Positions 34,682-43,770 of a stretch of 64,000 nucleotides of DNA are shown here, piece after piece. Made by a program: the position numbers and the translations under genes. Origin of the DNA: Pseudorhodoplanes sp. (GTDB lineage Bacteria; Pseudomonadota; Alphaproteobacteria; Rhizobiales; Xanthobacteraceae); assembly GCA_032027085.1 (NCBI GenBank), contig JAVSMS010000001.1:1132332-1196331 (forward strand), written 5' to 3'. Under the pieces are notes generated by a model. The model saw nothing but the letters and a program-made list of their open reading frames with translations, did not search any database and had not been told where the DNA came from. Position 1 is the stretch's first letter. Each line of letters begins with the position of its first letter.

Positions 34682-36097
34682 TTGCGCTACGTTTCGACCC
34701 GGGGCGAGGCTCCACCGCTTGGCTTTATCGACGTCACGCTCGCTGGTCTGGCGCGCGACGGCGGCCTCTATGTGCCTGAAACCTGGCCCAGCCTGCCGCC
34801 TGCGGCCATCGCCGGCTTTGCCGGCCGCCCCTATGCCGAGGTCGCAACCGAGGTGATCCGGCCGTTCACCGGCGACACCATCTCCGAGCACGACCTCTCG
34901 CGCATCGCGCATGAAGCCTATGATACCTTCCGCCACCCGGCCATCGCGCCGGTGATCCAGCTCGACACCAATACGTTCGCGCTCGAGCTCTTCCACGGGC
35001 CGACCCTCGCCTTCAAGGATCTGGCGATGCAGTTTCTGGCGCGGCTCATGGACCATGTGCTGGAGCAGCGGGGCGAGCGCGTCACCATCGTGGTCGCGAC
35101 CTCGGGCGACACCGGCGGCGCCGCAGTCGAAGCCTTTCGCGGGCGCTCGCGCATTGATCTCGTCGTGCTGTTCCCGGACGGACGCATCTCCGAGGTGCAG
35201 CGGCGGATGATGACCACGGCCACCGACGACAATGTGCATACGATCGCCGTCGACGGCACCTTCGACGATTGCCAGGCGCTGGTGAAGGCGATGTTCAATC
35301 ACCACGCTTTCGCCGACCAGGTGAGTCTTGCTGGCGTCAACTCTATCAACTGGGCGCGTATCGTCGCGCAGGCGGTCTATTACTTCACCGCCGCGGTCGC
35401 GCTCGGCGCGCCGCATCGCAAGGTCGCCTTCACGGTGCCGACCGGAAATTTCGGCGACATCTTCGCAGGATATGTCGCAAAGCGCATGGGTTTGCCGGTC
35501 GACCGGTTGATCGTTGCGACCAACACCAACGACATCCTGGCGCGCACATTGTCCACCGGCGCCTATGAACCGCGCGACGTGGTTGCTACCTCCTCTCCCT
35601 CGATGGACATCCAGGTCTCGTCCAATTTCGAACGACTGCTCTTCGAGGCCTATGGCCGCGATGCGCAGGCCGTGCGTGCGCTAATGAATTCACTGGCGCA
35701 GTCGAAGCGCTTCACGGTGGCGCCACAGGCCCTGTCGACGATCCGCGCCGAATTCTCTGCCGATCGCGCCGGCGAAGAGGAAGTGGCGGCCACCATTCGC
35801 ACCGTCTTGCGCGAAACCGGCCAGTTGATTGACCCGCATACGGCAGTCGGCGTCGCCGTCGCGGAAAAAGAGCATCGCGATCCCGCTCTGCCGATGGTGG
35901 TTCTCTCCACCGCCCATGCCGCGAAATTCCCGGATGCGGTGCAGGCCGCCTGCGGCGTCAAGCCGGCCTTGCCGGAATGGCTGAGCGATCTTTGCAGCCG
36001 CGCCGAAAATGTCACCCATCTGCCCGCCGACCAGAACCAGATTGAGCGTTGCGTACTCGCGGCCAGTCGCGCTGCGAGAGAAGGAGCCGCCGCATGA
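34682..36097 (+). CDS. thrC: Threonine synthase
   Basis: Converts O-phosphohomoserine to threonine with PLP. 471 residues. The PLP lysine is K112 in GPTLAFKDLAMQF; the phosphate-binding loop TSGDTGGAAVEAF (about 141-153) and the active-site FTVPTGNFGDIFAGY (about 250-264) fit the type found in Proteobacteria and fungi. The start is TTG at 34682, preceded by GGAGCAAGGGA; no ATG or GTG nearby gives the family start MRYVSTRG. Its stop overlaps the M16 gene by ATGA. Confidence 0.97.
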   Translation: MRYVSTRGEAPPLGFIDVTLAGLARDGGLYVPETWPSLPPAAIAGFAGRPYAEVATEVIRPFTGDTISEHDLSRIAHEAYDTFRHPAIAPVIQLDTNTFALELFHGPTLAFKDLAMQFLARLMDHVLEQRGERVTIVVATSGDTGGAAVEAFRGRSRIDLVVLFPDGRISEVQRRMMTTATDDNVHTIAVDGTFDDCQALVKAMFNHHAFADQVSLAGVNSINWARIVAQAVYYFTAAVALGAPHRKVAFTVPTGNFGDIFAGYVAKRMGLPVDRLIVATNTNDILARTLSTGAYEPRDVVATSSPSMDIQVSSNFERLLFEAYGRDAQAVRALMNSLAQSKRFTVAPQALSTIRAEFSADRAGEEEVAATIRTVLRETGQLIDPHTAVGVAVAEKEHRDPALPMVVLSTAHAAKFPDAVQAACGVKPALPEWLSDLCSRAENVTHLPADQNQIERCVLAASRAAREGAAA

Positions 36098-37365
36098 GCG
36101 TTGAAGTCACCACCCTCCCTTCCGGCCTGACCGTCGTCACCGATGCCATGCCGCATCTAGAGACGGCCTCGCTCGGAGTCTGGGTCGGATCCGGCAGCCG
36201 TGATGAGCTTCCGAACGAGCATGGCATCTCGCACTTGCTTGAACATATGGCGTTCAAGGGTACGGGCCGCCGCAGCGCGCGGCAGATCGCCGAGGAGATC
36301 GAAGCGGTCGGGGGCGATCTCAATGCCGCGACCAGCATCGAGACCACGACCTATTACGCGCGCGTGCTGAAGCCGGATGTGCCGCTCGGGCTCGATGTTC
36401 TGTCCGACATTCTCGCCAACCCGGCTTTTGACGGAGAGGAACTCGCCCGCGAGCGCAACGTCATCGTGCAGGAGATCGGCGCGGCGGAAGACACGCCTGA
36501 CGATATTGTATTCGATCATTTGCAGTCGACCGCCTTCCCCAATCAGCCGGTCGGGCGCTCGGTGCTGGGCACACGCGAAAGCGTCTGCTCGTTCAAGGCC
36601 GACAGCCTGCGCACCTACCTGACGCGCAACTACCGCGCGCCGGACATGGTCGTGGCGGCGACCGGTGCGATCGAGCACAAGTCGATTGTCGATCAGGTCG
36701 AGAGGCTGTTCACGACATTCGACGGACCGGCCGGTCCTGCGCCGCAGGCCGCGAAATATGGCGGCGGCACCTATGTGGAGAAGCGCGACCTCGAACAGGC
36801 GCATCTGGCTTTCGCGCTGGAGGGGCTGCCGCAGCGCGACCCCGCCTTGTTCAGCCTGCAGGTCTTCACCAATGTGCTGGGCGGCGGGATGTCCTCGCGA
36901 CTGTTCCAGGAAGTGCGCGAGGTGCGCGGGCTTTGCTACACCATTTCTGCCTTCCACATGCCCTATGCCGACACCGGCGTGTTCGCGCTCTATTCCGGCA
37001 CCGATGACAGGGATGCGCCGGAACTGATGCAGGTGGTCATCGAAGAAATGGCCCGCGCGGCGGAAACCATCACCGAGCCCGAAGTCAATCGCGCCAAGGC
37101 GCAGATGAAGGCCGGGCTGCTGATGGCGCTGGAAAGCTCAAGCGCGCGCACCGAACAAATCGCGCGCCAGATCATGGTGCATGGCCGTGTCATCCCGACG
37201 TCCGAACTGATCGCCAAGATCGACGCTGTCACCGTCGACAGCGCGCGCGCCGCCGGCCGCTCGCTGATCGCCCGCAGCCGTCCCGCCATCGCAGCCTTGG
37301 GGCCCGGCCGCGGCATCGACCGCGCCGCCGCGATCGTGGAGAGTTTCGCAAAGCTTGCGGCCTGA
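36094..37365 (+). CDS. M16 family zinc peptidase (processing-protease like)
   Basis: 423 residues. The inverted zinc motif H47-L-L-E50-H51 in HLLEHMAFKG and the distal glutamate in VIVQEIGAAEDTPDD (about 125-139) are intact, so this is the catalytic type, close to the mitochondrial processing peptidase beta subunit family. The C-terminal domain has the usual GGGMSSRLFQEVREVRGLCY (about 268-287). Substrates in bacteria are unknown. It is translationally coupled to thrC (ATGA overlap), the standard arrangement in Bradyrhizobium relatives. Confidence 0.93.
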   Translation: MSVEVTTLPSGLTVVTDAMPHLETASLGVWVGSGSRDELPNEHGISHLLEHMAFKGTGRRSARQIAEEIEAVGGDLNAATSIETTTYYARVLKPDVPLGLDVLSDILANPAFDGEELARERNVIVQEIGAAEDTPDDIVFDHLQSTAFPNQPVGRSVLGTRESVCSFKADSLRTYLTRNYRAPDMVVAATGAIEHKSIVDQVERLFTTFDGPAGPAPQAAKYGGGTYVEKRDLEQAHLAFALEGLPQRDPALFSLQVFTNVLGGGMSSRLFQEVREVRGLCYTISAFHMPYADTGVFALYSGTDDRDAPELMQVVIEEMARAAETITEPEVNRAKAQMKAGLLMALESSSARTEQIARQIMVHGRVIPTSELIAKIDAVTVDSARAAGRSLIARSRPAIAALGPGRGIDRAAAIVESFAKLAA

Positions 37366-37394
37366 CCGTGTCTCTCCGTCATTCTGGGGCGCGA

Positions 37395-37409
37395 GGCGGC
37401 AAAGCCGCC
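37395..37409. repeat. Hairpin in decayed intergenic repeat
   Basis: GGCGGC (37395-37400) and GCCGCC (37404-37409) with AAA loop, inside a stretch starting CCGTCATTCTGGGGCGCG that resembles rhizobial intergenic repeats. It lies between the M16 and acetyltransferase genes. Confidence 0.35.
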
Positions 37410-37501
37410 GCGCTCCCTCAGGAAGGTAGTGACAAGTGTGAGCCTGCTTCAATCTGGAGCGGGCTCGCTCTAGACTGGCATCCGACCGCGGTGAGCGTGC
37501 C

Positions 37502-38086
37502 ATGGCTTTCTTTCGCAGCGTACCATCGACCGAATTTTTTCCTGCTGTGCACGGCGAAGGCGTCTATCTGCGCGCACCGCAGATTTCCGACTTCGCCGAA
37601 TGGGCCACGTTGCGCGAGACCAGCCGGGACTTCCTCACCCCCTGGGAGCCGGTCTGGCCCGCCGACGATCTGACGCGTGCCGCCTTCCGCCGCCGTCTGA
37701 GGCGCTACGGCGAAGATATCCGCAACGATCTCGCCTATCCGTTCTTCATCTTCGATCGGCCGCATAATCATCTGGTCGGCGGCGTGACCATCGCCAATAT
37801 CCGCCGTGGCGTGGCGCAGGCGGGAAGCCTTGGTTACTGGATCGGCGCTCCCTTCGCTCGCCAGGGCTACATGACGCGCGCGGTGCGCGCCATCATTCCC
37901 TTCTCATTCGACGCTCTGCGGCTGCACCGGCTCGAAGCCGCCTGCATTCCCACCAACGCAGCATCGATCAGCCTCCTCGAAAGAACCGGCTTCAAGCGGG
38001 AGGGCTATGCCCGCGAATATCTCTGCATCGACGGCGTCTGGCAGGACCACCTACTTTACGCACGGCTGCGGCAGGATCCTGCTTAA
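37502..38086 (+). CDS. GNAT acetyltransferase, RimJ/RimL type
   Basis: 194 residues. The fold is shown by GVYLRAPQISDFAEWATLR at the start, GSLGYWIGAPFARQGYMTRA (about 104-123) with the pyrophosphate-binding Q/R-x-x-G-x-G/A loop, and LEAACIPTNAASISLLERTGF (about 146-166). This is the N-terminal acetylation branch (ribosomal proteins S5, S18, L12 in E. coli), but small-molecule targets are also possible. It follows the M16 gene with 136 bases that hold a repeat fragment. The ATG at 37502 has a GAGCG site only. Confidence 0.87.
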   Translation: MAFFRSVPSTEFFPAVHGEGVYLRAPQISDFAEWATLRETSRDFLTPWEPVWPADDLTRAAFRRRLRRYGEDIRNDLAYPFFIFDRPHNHLVGGVTIANIRRGVAQAGSLGYWIGAPFARQGYMTRAVRAIIPFSFDALRLHRLEAACIPTNAASISLLERTGFKREGYAREYLCIDGVWQDHLLYARLRQDPA

Positions 38087-38185
38087 CCAATGTGCCGGTG
38101 CGGCATGGGGGCGCCTTGGGCAGGCCATCTTGCCGGTGCTATAAACCGGCGGGGGTCGCCTCTGCGGGCTTTGTCGGGAAAAGCG

Positions 38186-38866
38186 ATGTACAGAGTTGAG
38201 TTGGACTGCAACCGAATTCGCCGCGGTCGGGATTTGCTGGCGGCGCTGGCCGCGACGATTGTCATCGGCGGATGTTCTTCAGGTGCGGGTACAAGCACAC
38301 CTGGCCTGTCGTCCTTCGGCGAACGATTCAATCAGGCCGCCGCGACGGGCACCGCCGTGGCGCAGGCGCAGCCCACGACGGAATCCTCATCGGTTGACGT
38401 CTGCCCGGCGGTCGATGTCCGTCCCGGCGCGTCTTCGCTCGCGTTTACAGCACCCGGCGGACAGGGCGCGATGGGCCTGCGCTATCAGGCGACACTCGGC
38501 CAGACAGCGCGCGAATGTCACAAGGTCGGCGGCAATCTGAACATGAAAGTCGGCATACAGGGTCGCATCATTCTCGGTCCCGCCGGCGGACCGGGCACGA
38601 TCGAGGTGCCGCTGCGTCTGGCCTTGGTGCAGGAAGGACCTTCGCCCAAGACGCATTGGACGAAGCTCTACCGTATTCCCATCACCATTGGCGAGGGAGT
38701 CCCGAACGTCGCCTTCACGCATGTGGAGGAAGATCTGACCGTGCCGATGCCGACGGGCAACGCGATCGAATCCTATGTCGTCTATGTCGGCTTCGACGCC
38801 TTGGGCGCCAAGGAGCAGCCGGCAAAGAAACAGCCGCAACGCAAGCGCGCGCAGCCGACGGGGTGA
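38186..38866 (+). CDS. Conserved rhizobial lipoprotein
   Basis: 226 residues. The lipobox is VIGGC followed by SSG (C about 30), after a hydrophobic stretch ALAATIVIGG, so it should be lipidated in the periplasm. The mature chain has CPAVDVRPGASSLAF (cysteine about 73), RECHKVGGNLNMKVGIQGRI and a VEEDLTVPMPTGNAIESYVVY-like ending (in parts), a pattern shared by an uncharacterised rhizobial lipoprotein family. No enzyme motif is visible. The start at 38186 begins MYRVELD; an upstream in-frame reading to 38090 has no site. The tail is basic (KKQPQRKRAQP). Confidence 0.75.
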   Translation: MYRVELDCNRIRRGRDLLAALAATIVIGGCSSGAGTSTPGLSSFGERFNQAAATGTAVAQAQPTTESSSVDVCPAVDVRPGASSLAFTAPGGQGAMGLRYQATLGQTARECHKVGGNLNMKVGIQGRIILGPAGGPGTIEVPLRLALVQEGPSPKTHWTKLYRIPITIGEGVPNVAFTHVEEDLTVPMPTGNAIESYVVYVGFDALGAKEQPAKKQPQRKRAQPTG

Positions 38867-38897
38867 CTTGTCGTTCGGTGGCGCCGCGAAGCGCACC

Positions 38898-38937
38898 CGC
38901 AATCCAGAACCACAACAATACGTGCCGCCGGATTGCG
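38898..38937. repeat. 8-bp inverted repeat between lipoprotein and HAD genes
   Basis: CGCAATCC (38898-38905) and GGATTGCG (38930-38937). The surrounding gap (38867-38981) reads like a worn intergenic repeat, with GCGCGTCCGCGC and CCCGGAATGAC following. It separates two convergent stops. Confidence 0.4.
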
Positions 38938-38981
38938 CGTCCGCGCTTTAACGCGGCCCGGAATGACAACCTTGAATTCTG

Positions 38982-39638
38982 CTAATATCCCCGCAGCGCA
39001 ACGACCGTGCCCTTCAGCGCCCGCATGTCGTGGATCACCGCGCTGGCGCCGGCCTTCGACAATTCCGAACCGAGATTGGCCGGGGCATGGCTGCCGCCGA
39101 CATATCCGATCGCGGCCATCCCGGCCGCGGACGCCGCGCTGACGCCGGCCGGTGAATCCTCGACGACTATGCAGTCCTTCGGATCGATACCGACCCGCGC
39201 CGCCGCGTGCAGAAACAGATCCGGGTTCGGCTTGCCCGCTGCCATGTCGCTGGCAGAAAAAAGATTTGCACCGAAATAGCGGCGCAGATCAGTGACCTCG
39301 AGGCTCAGCTTGATCCGCTCCAGCGGCGATGACGACGCTACGCATTTCGGCCCGCGCAACCACGACAATGCGTAACCGACATGCGGCGTCACGCGCAGTT
39401 CGGCGCGCAGGCGGCTCATCGTCGAATAGGCGACATTGGATGCAAAATTCAGCGGCAGGGCGACACCGGTGGCTGCCTCGACCTCGGCGAGAACGTCCGT
39501 GGGCCGGCGGCCGGTGAAATAGCGGGCGATGAGCTGTGGAGTGACCTTGATCCCAACGCGCTGCAATTCCTGTGCAAGCACGGCCGTTGCGATCGGCTCG
39601 CTGTCGACCAGCACCCCGTTGCAGTCGAAGATGATCAC
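38982..39638 (-). CDS. HAD-superfamily hydrolase with Asn at the acid/base position
   Basis: 218 residues of the beta-phosphoglucomutase-like HAD type: Rossmann core plus an alpha cap after motif I. Motif I is FDCNGVLVDSE: the nucleophile D5 is present, but the usual second Asp (D+2) is N7. Motif II is ASSSP (about 101-105), motif III K in GKPNPDLFL (about 134-142) and motif IV VVEDSPAGV (about 157-165). In phosphatases and mutases D+2 is the general acid/base, so activity may be altered. The substrate is unknown. It follows the F0 operon on the same strand after 206 bases. Confidence 0.85.
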   Translation of the reverse strand: MIIFDCNGVLVDSEPIATAVLAQELQRVGIKVTPQLIARYFTGRRPTDVLAEVEAATGVALPLNFASNVAYSTMSRLRAELRVTPHVGYALSWLRGPKCVASSSPLERIKLSLEVTDLRRYFGANLFSASDMAAGKPNPDLFLHAAARVGIDPKDCIVVEDSPAGVSAASAAGMAAIGYVGGSHAPANLGSELSKAGASAVIHDMRALKGTVVALRGY

Positions 39639-39844
39639 AGGGACCCCCTCCGGACCGGCTGACGCCGGACGCCCCGATGATTCGTGCTACTAGTCTATAA
39701 ATTTTGTGAATGACGCCGAATGGAGTCAACGCCCGGTAGCAACGAATAAGCAGATTCGCGCGGCAGGGGGAAAGAAAATTGTTGAAAACGCGCTACTTTG
39801 CGCAGAGCACCTCTGTGAAAAGCATTGTGCGTGAAGAAACCGAC

Positions 39845-40336
39845 TCAGTTCAGCTTCTTCTTCACGTCCTCGATGCCCCGGGCGATCAGCGTATCCGCCA
39901 CCTTGCCCTTGGCCGCCTGGACCAGGATTTTCTCTGCCGCGCTGGTCGCCGCGTCCGCTGCGGCGCTGCGCACATCCGCAAGTGCCTGCGCCTCGGCCTG
40001 CGCGATCTTGGTCTCAGCCATCTTGGTACGGCGAGCCACGAATTCCTCAAGCCGTGCATGCGCTTCCTGGGCAAGGCGCTCGGCTTCGGCCTTGGCGCCG
40101 GCGACAATCTCGTCGGCCTCCTTCTGGGCGTTGGCCGTCTTCTGCTTGTATTCGGCGAGCAGCGTCGCCGCCTCGTCCTTCAAGCGGCGCGCCTCGTCGA
40201 GTTCGGACTTGATGCGCGCCGAACGCTGATCCAGCGAGGCGATGATGGTCTTGTGCACACCGGCATAGATCAAAATAGCGAGGAAGAGCACGAAGGCCAC
40301 GGCGACCCAGAACTCAGCCTCCATCAGGATGTGCAT
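39845..40336 (-). CDS. atpF: ATP synthase F0 subunit b
   Basis: 163 residues: one membrane helix (about 8-26, [19 protein letters not shown]) and a long charged coiled coil forming half of the peripheral stalk, ending in the delta-binding part [15 protein letters not shown]. It joins F1 to the membrane as a heterodimer with b'. The gene is the last of the F0 operon atpI-B-E-F'-F, ten bases after atpF'. An internal ATG at MEAEFW is an alternative start. F1 genes are not in this window. Confidence 0.95.
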   Translation of the reverse strand: MHILMEAEFWVAVAFVLFLAILIYAGVHKTIIASLDQRSARIKSELDEARRLKDEAATLLAEYKQKTANAQKEADEIVAGAKAEAERLAQEAHARLEEFVARRTKMAETKIAQAEAQALADVRSAAADAATSAAEKILVQAAKGKVADTLIARGIEDVKKKLN

Positions 40337-40346
40337 AGTCGTTCTC

Positions 40347-40880
40347 TCACTGCTTGAGGCTGTCAGCCACCGCGTCGGCGACGACCTTCTCGGCCGGCGC
40401 CGTGCCGATCAGGCGTTCCACGATGTTCGACGCCGCTTCGGTGGCGATGCTGCGGACATTGCTCATCGCGGCGGCCTTGGTCGCGGCGATCGATTTCTCC
40501 GCCTCTTCGAGCTTCTGATGCAGGCGCCCCTCGAGCGTCTTGCGGCGCTCCTCGGCTTCCGCCATTAGGCTGTCACGGGTCTTGGCCGCGATCGCCTGGG
40601 CGTTGGCGCGCGCTTCGGCGAGCGTCTTCTCATAGCCAGCCATCGCGGTTTCGGTCTCGTCCTTCAGCCGCTGGGCTTCGGCGAGATCGCCCTCGATCCG
40701 GCCCAGGCGCGCCTGGATGATGCCTCCCACGCGCGGCAGCGCGAGACGGGACATCAGCAGATAGAGCAGGACAAAGGTGATCGCGAGCCAGACCAGCTGG
40801 GACGCGAAGGTCTCCTTGTTGAAGGGAGGAAATTGCGGCTTCCCCCCACCTGGCACTTCCGTATGCGCGTTCGTCGCCAT
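40347..40880 (-). CDS. atpF': ATP synthase F0 subunit b'
   Basis: 177 residues: short cytoplasmic N-terminus, one membrane helix (about 28-48, [21 protein letters not shown]), then a long heptad-rich helix. It is the second, diverged b subunit typical of photosynthetic and rhizobial alphaproteobacteria. The N-terminal [18 protein letters not shown] is characteristic of b'. It pairs with AtpF in the peripheral stalk and is 75 bases downstream of atpE. The symbol atpG is also used for b' in some genomes. Confidence 0.94.
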   Translation of the reverse strand: MATNAHTEVPGGGKPQFPPFNKETFASQLVWLAITFVLLYLLMSRLALPRVGGIIQARLGRIEGDLAEAQRLKDETETAMAGYEKTLAEARANAQAIAAKTRDSLMAEAEERRKTLEGRLHQKLEEAEKSIAATKAAAMSNVRSIATEAASNIVERLIGTAPAEKVVADAVADSLKQ

Positions 40881-40955
40881 GATTCCCGTAACCTTGCTTC
40901 ACTCAAGTCCGATCGCGGACGGTAAGGCCGTCCGCGCAGACGTCAGCGTCTCTGC

Positions 40956-41183
40956 TCAGAGAGCGAACAGCAGCAGCAGCGCGATCAGCAGCGAGAAGAT
41001 GCCGAGCGCTTCGGTCACCGCGAAGCCGAAGATCAGGTTGCCGAACTGGCCCTGGGCGGCCGAGGGATTGCGCAGGGCGGCGGCAAGGTAATTGCCAAAA
41101 ATGGTACCGACGCCTACGCCCGCACCGCCCATGCCGATGCAGGCAATGCCAGCGCCAATGTACTTCGCAGCAACCGGATCCAT
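40956..41183 (-). CDS. atpE: ATP synthase F0 subunit c
   Basis: 75 residues, two membrane helices linked by a polar loop RNPSAAQGQ (38-46). The proton-carrying carboxylate is E58 in [10 protein letters not shown]. The first helix has a glycine-rich face ([17 protein letters not shown]) that packs the c-ring. The residues point to a proton-driven ring rather than sodium. The gene lies 45 bases after atpB and 75 bases before atpF', a gap that often carries translation signals adjusting the high c-subunit number. Confidence 0.97.
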   Translation of the reverse strand: MDPVAAKYIGAGIACIGMGGAGVGVGTIFGNYLAAALRNPSAAQGQFGNLIFGFAVTEALGIFSLLIALLLLFAL

Positions 41184-41228
41184 GGAAAACTCCTCTTTCG
41201 TTCTTTCCGTTGAGATTGAAGGTCGGGC

Positions 41229-41978
41229 TCAGTGGCCCGGGTGAAGGGCATCGTTGAGATAGATGCAGGTCAGAATGGCGAAGACATAAGCCTGCAGGAA
41301 TGCGACCAGGAATTCGAGCGCGGTCAGTCCCACCGTGAGCGCCAGCGGCAATGTCGCTCCGAGCCAGCCCACAAAACCCATTCCGCCGAGCATGGTCACG
41401 AAGCCTGCGAACACTTTCAGCGTGATGTGCCCGGCCAGCATGTTTGCGAACAGTCGCACGGAATGCGAAATCGGCCGCGACAGGAACGACAGCACCTCGA
41501 TGAATGTGATCAACGGCAGGATGTAAAAGGGGATGCCGCTCGGCACGAACAGCTTCAGAAATTTGAAGCCGTTCTTGTACACGCCATAGCCAATAACGGT
41601 GAAGAACACGAGCAGCGCCAGCACCGCGGTGACGATGATGTGGCTGGTCACCGTGAAGGTGCCGGGAATGAGCCCGATCATGTTCACCGTCAGGATAAAC
41701 ATGAAGAGCGTGAAGACGAACGGAAAGAACTTCATCCCTTCCGTGCCGGCGGAACTTTTCAGCATGTCGGCGACAAACTCGTAGGAGAGTTCCGCGATCG
41801 ACTGCATGCGCCCAGGCACCAGCGCGCGGCGGCCAGTGGTGCCGAGCATCAGCAGCGAGATGGTCCCGACTGCGATCAGCATGAACAGAGCTGAATTGGT
41901 GAAGGCGATTTCGTGCCCCCCGACATGGCCGAGGGTCGCGAACTTCTTGATCTCAAATTGATGGATCGGGTCGGCCAT
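41229..41978 (-). CDS. atpB: ATP synthase F0 subunit a
   Basis: 249 residues with five to six membrane helices. The essential arginine lies in [14 protein letters not shown] (about 170-183), which faces the c-ring and guides proton flow; Q/E residues of the final helix [20 protein letters not shown] complete the half channels. The N-terminus HQFEIKKF is typical of alphaproteobacteria. It is 59 bases after atpI. Together with c, b and b' it forms the membrane motor. Confidence 0.97.
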   Translation of the reverse strand: MADPIHQFEIKKFATLGHVGGHEIAFTNSALFMLIAVGTISLLMLGTTGRRALVPGRMQSIAELSYEFVADMLKSSAGTEGMKFFPFVFTLFMFILTVNMIGLIPGTFTVTSHIIVTAVLALLVFFTVIGYGVYKNGFKFLKLFVPSGIPFYILPLITFIEVLSFLSRPISHSVRLFANMLAGHITLKVFAGFVTMLGGMGFVGWLGATLPLALTVGLTALEFLVAFLQAYVFAILTCIYLNDALHPGH

Positions 41979-42037
41979 GGCCGGGTCAGGTCCTTAAAGC
42001 ATTTCGCCGGCGGCGGCGAAGGTCGGTTCTCGTCCAG

Positions 42038-42418
42038 TCACTTCCGGTCGTCATCCTTCCCGGGAAGCTGGTTTCCCGGTGCCACTCCGGCTGCGCGCAT
42101 CACGTTCAGGACGCCTGCGGCGAAACCAAGCAGCAGAAACACGATCAGTCCCCAAGGCGAGATGCCGAGCCACCGATCCAGCAACCAGCCGATCAGCGCT
42201 CCGGCAATCACGCCCGCCACAAGCTCTGTGGAAAGCCGAAAGCCGCGCGCAATGGCGGACGGATCGGAACCCGATCTGCTGCCGGATGGCGCCTCGACAG
42301 GCCTTCCCCTCTCGGTCTTGCCGAGCTGGGTGCCGAGACTCCGGAGCCTCGCGGAGAAAGAAGCCTCGTCGGATGCCTGATTTTCCGAACCGCCCTTGTC
42401 GCGTTTGCCGTCATTCAT
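42038..42418 (-). CDS. atpI: AtpI/AtpZ-type ATP synthase assembly protein
   Basis: 126 residues: a polar, charged N-terminal half (to about 55) and two membrane helices (about 65-85 and 90-110; LSTELVAGVIAGALIGWLLDRWLG in parts and WGLIVFLLLGFAAGVLNVMRAA). AtpI helps assemble the c-ring, and AtpZ-like members carry divalent cations. It is the first gene of the operon atpI-B-E-F'-F. The 274-base divergent gap upstream holds an AT-rich patch (about 42536-42556) that may include the operon promoter. Confidence 0.88.
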   Translation of the reverse strand: MNDGKRDKGGSENQASDEASFSARLRSLGTQLGKTERGRPVEAPSGSRSGSDPSAIARGFRLSTELVAGVIAGALIGWLLDRWLGISPWGLIVFLLLGFAAGVLNVMRAAGVAPGNQLPGKDDDRK

Positions 42419-42692
42419 GCCGACACCCGCGCGTGTTCAAGGCGATTGATCAATCCTTGCAGCCCTAAAAGCCGCGCGGACCATACTGATGGGGTCATAG
42501 CGAGTCAAGAATTGCTGCAGCGCCGATCCACCCCAGATAACAAATATAAATCAAAGGCTTGCGCGTGGCCTGGATCGGCGCTGAAGGGCCCCGGAGGCGC
42601 GGCCGCGATAAAGCTGCGCGAAGCGATTTACGCCATTGGTTCGCCCCTGTCGGAGATGATAATTTGGGGTGCAGCCGGGAGAAGGAATGATG

Positions 42693-43184
42693 ATGCGAAT
42701 AGCTGCTGCCGGCATTCTGGTTAGCGCCCTCTGTGCGAGCATCTGGGGAGCCGTCCCCGCTCAGGCTCAGGCTCAGGCCCAGGCGCAGACCACGCCTGAC
42801 GGCGAAAACGGAAGGTTCAGCTTCCACCGCGCGGAGGATGGCTATCTGCGGCTGGACACCCGGACCGGACAGGTCTCGATCTGCGCTCGCAAGACGATCG
42901 GTTGGTCCTGCCATCCGGTGCCTGACGAAAGAAGCGCGCTCGAAGGCGAGATTGCACGGCTGCAGATCGACAACGGGCTGTTGAAGAAGGAATTGCTGGC
43001 CCGCAACCTTCCGCTGCCCGGCAGCATCAATAAGGACGCGCCCGTCGCCAAGCTGCCGGACGTGGAATTGAAGCTGCCGAGTGATTCCGATCTGGACCGC
43101 GTCTTGAACTTCATGGACAAGGTCTGGCGTCGCCTCGCCGAGAAAATGGCTGCCATCCAGCGCGACTATTTTGGAAAGATCTGA
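42693..43184 (+). CDS. Secreted coiled-coil protein, function unknown
   Basis: About 163 residues. A signal peptide (RIAAAGILVSALCASIWGA in part) ends in a run of Ala-Gln repeats where cleavage is expected. The mature chain has FSFHRAEDGYLRLDTRTGQV and CARKTIGWSCHPVPD (two cysteines) and then a helical heptad region RSALEGEIARLQIDNGLLKKEL that should form a coiled coil, ending in an amphipathic helix. Rhizobia have related proteins with no known job. Three ATGs in a row (42687, 42690, 42693) follow AGAAGGA; the last has the best spacing. It is divergent from atpI and precedes yjbQ. Confidence 0.7.
   Translation: MRIAAAGILVSALCASIWGAVPAQAQAQAQAQTTPDGENGRFSFHRAEDGYLRLDTRTGQVSICARKTIGWSCHPVPDERSALEGEIARLQIDNGLLKKELLARNLPLPGSINKDAPVAKLPDVELKLPSDSDLDRVLNFMDKVWRRLAEKMAAIQRDYFGKI
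42759..42788 (+). repeat. Hexamer repeat in a signal peptide
   Basis: Five GCNCAG units in a row (three GCTCAG, then GCCCAG and GCGCAG) encode Ala-Gln five times at the signal-peptide cleavage region of the secreted protein at 42693. Slippage here changes length by two residues without shifting frame. Confidence 0.8.
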
Positions 43185-43195
43185 CGGACCCTGCA

Positions 43196-43657
43196 GTGCC
43201 CGTGACGCTCTCCGCCATCAGCAGGGTGACGCCGCAGCTTGTGGCCAGCGCGGAATTGAGCGTCGACACGCCCGGCGAAGGCTTCACCGAGATCACCCGG
43301 GAGGCCGAAACCTTCATCGCCGAAGCGAAGGCGCAGGACGGTGCGCTCTTTTTGTATCTGCGGCACACCTCGGCCTCGCTGGTGATCCAGGAGAATGCCG
43401 ATCCCGACGTGCAGCGCGATCTGGTCACGGCGCTGCGGCGGATCGCGCCGGACGATGCCGGCTGGATCCACACCATCGAGGGCCCCGACGACATGCCCGC
43501 ACATGTGAAGGCCATGCTGACCGGCGTTTCGCTTCATATTCCGGTGATGGGCGGGCGCATGGCGCTGGGGACCTGGCAGGGCATTTATCTGGTCGAGCAT
43601 CGCTCGCGCGCGCATCGGCGCACGGTTCTGCTGCAATTCGTGGGGTGCAGCCGTTAA
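43196..43657 (+). CDS. YjbQ family (UPF0047) protein
   Basis: 153 residues. Family marks are LFLYLRHTSASLVIQENAD (about 51-69) with the conserved His, GPDDMPAHVKAML (about 98-110) and GTWQGIYLVEHR (about 126-137), whose His and Glu line a possible metal site. The E. coli protein has weak thiamine-phosphate synthase activity, but the physiological role is open. The start is GTG at 43196, twelve bases after the preceding stop, so it is probably co-transcribed with the secreted coiled-coil gene. Confidence 0.88.
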   Translation: MPVTLSAISRVTPQLVASAELSVDTPGEGFTEITREAETFIAEAKAQDGALFLYLRHTSASLVIQENADPDVQRDLVTALRRIAPDDAGWIHTIEGPDDMPAHVKAMLTGVSLHIPVMGGRMALGTWQGIYLVEHRSRAHRRTVLLQFVGCSR

Positions 43658-43770
43658 CCCCACTCCCGATTGCGCCAATGGTACGCAGATAAGGTCTCTG
43701 GACACGGCGCGAAATGTTGTAAAGTGGTCACGATATTTTGCCGTGCCGGACGGCCCCTGGAGCTCGCGAT

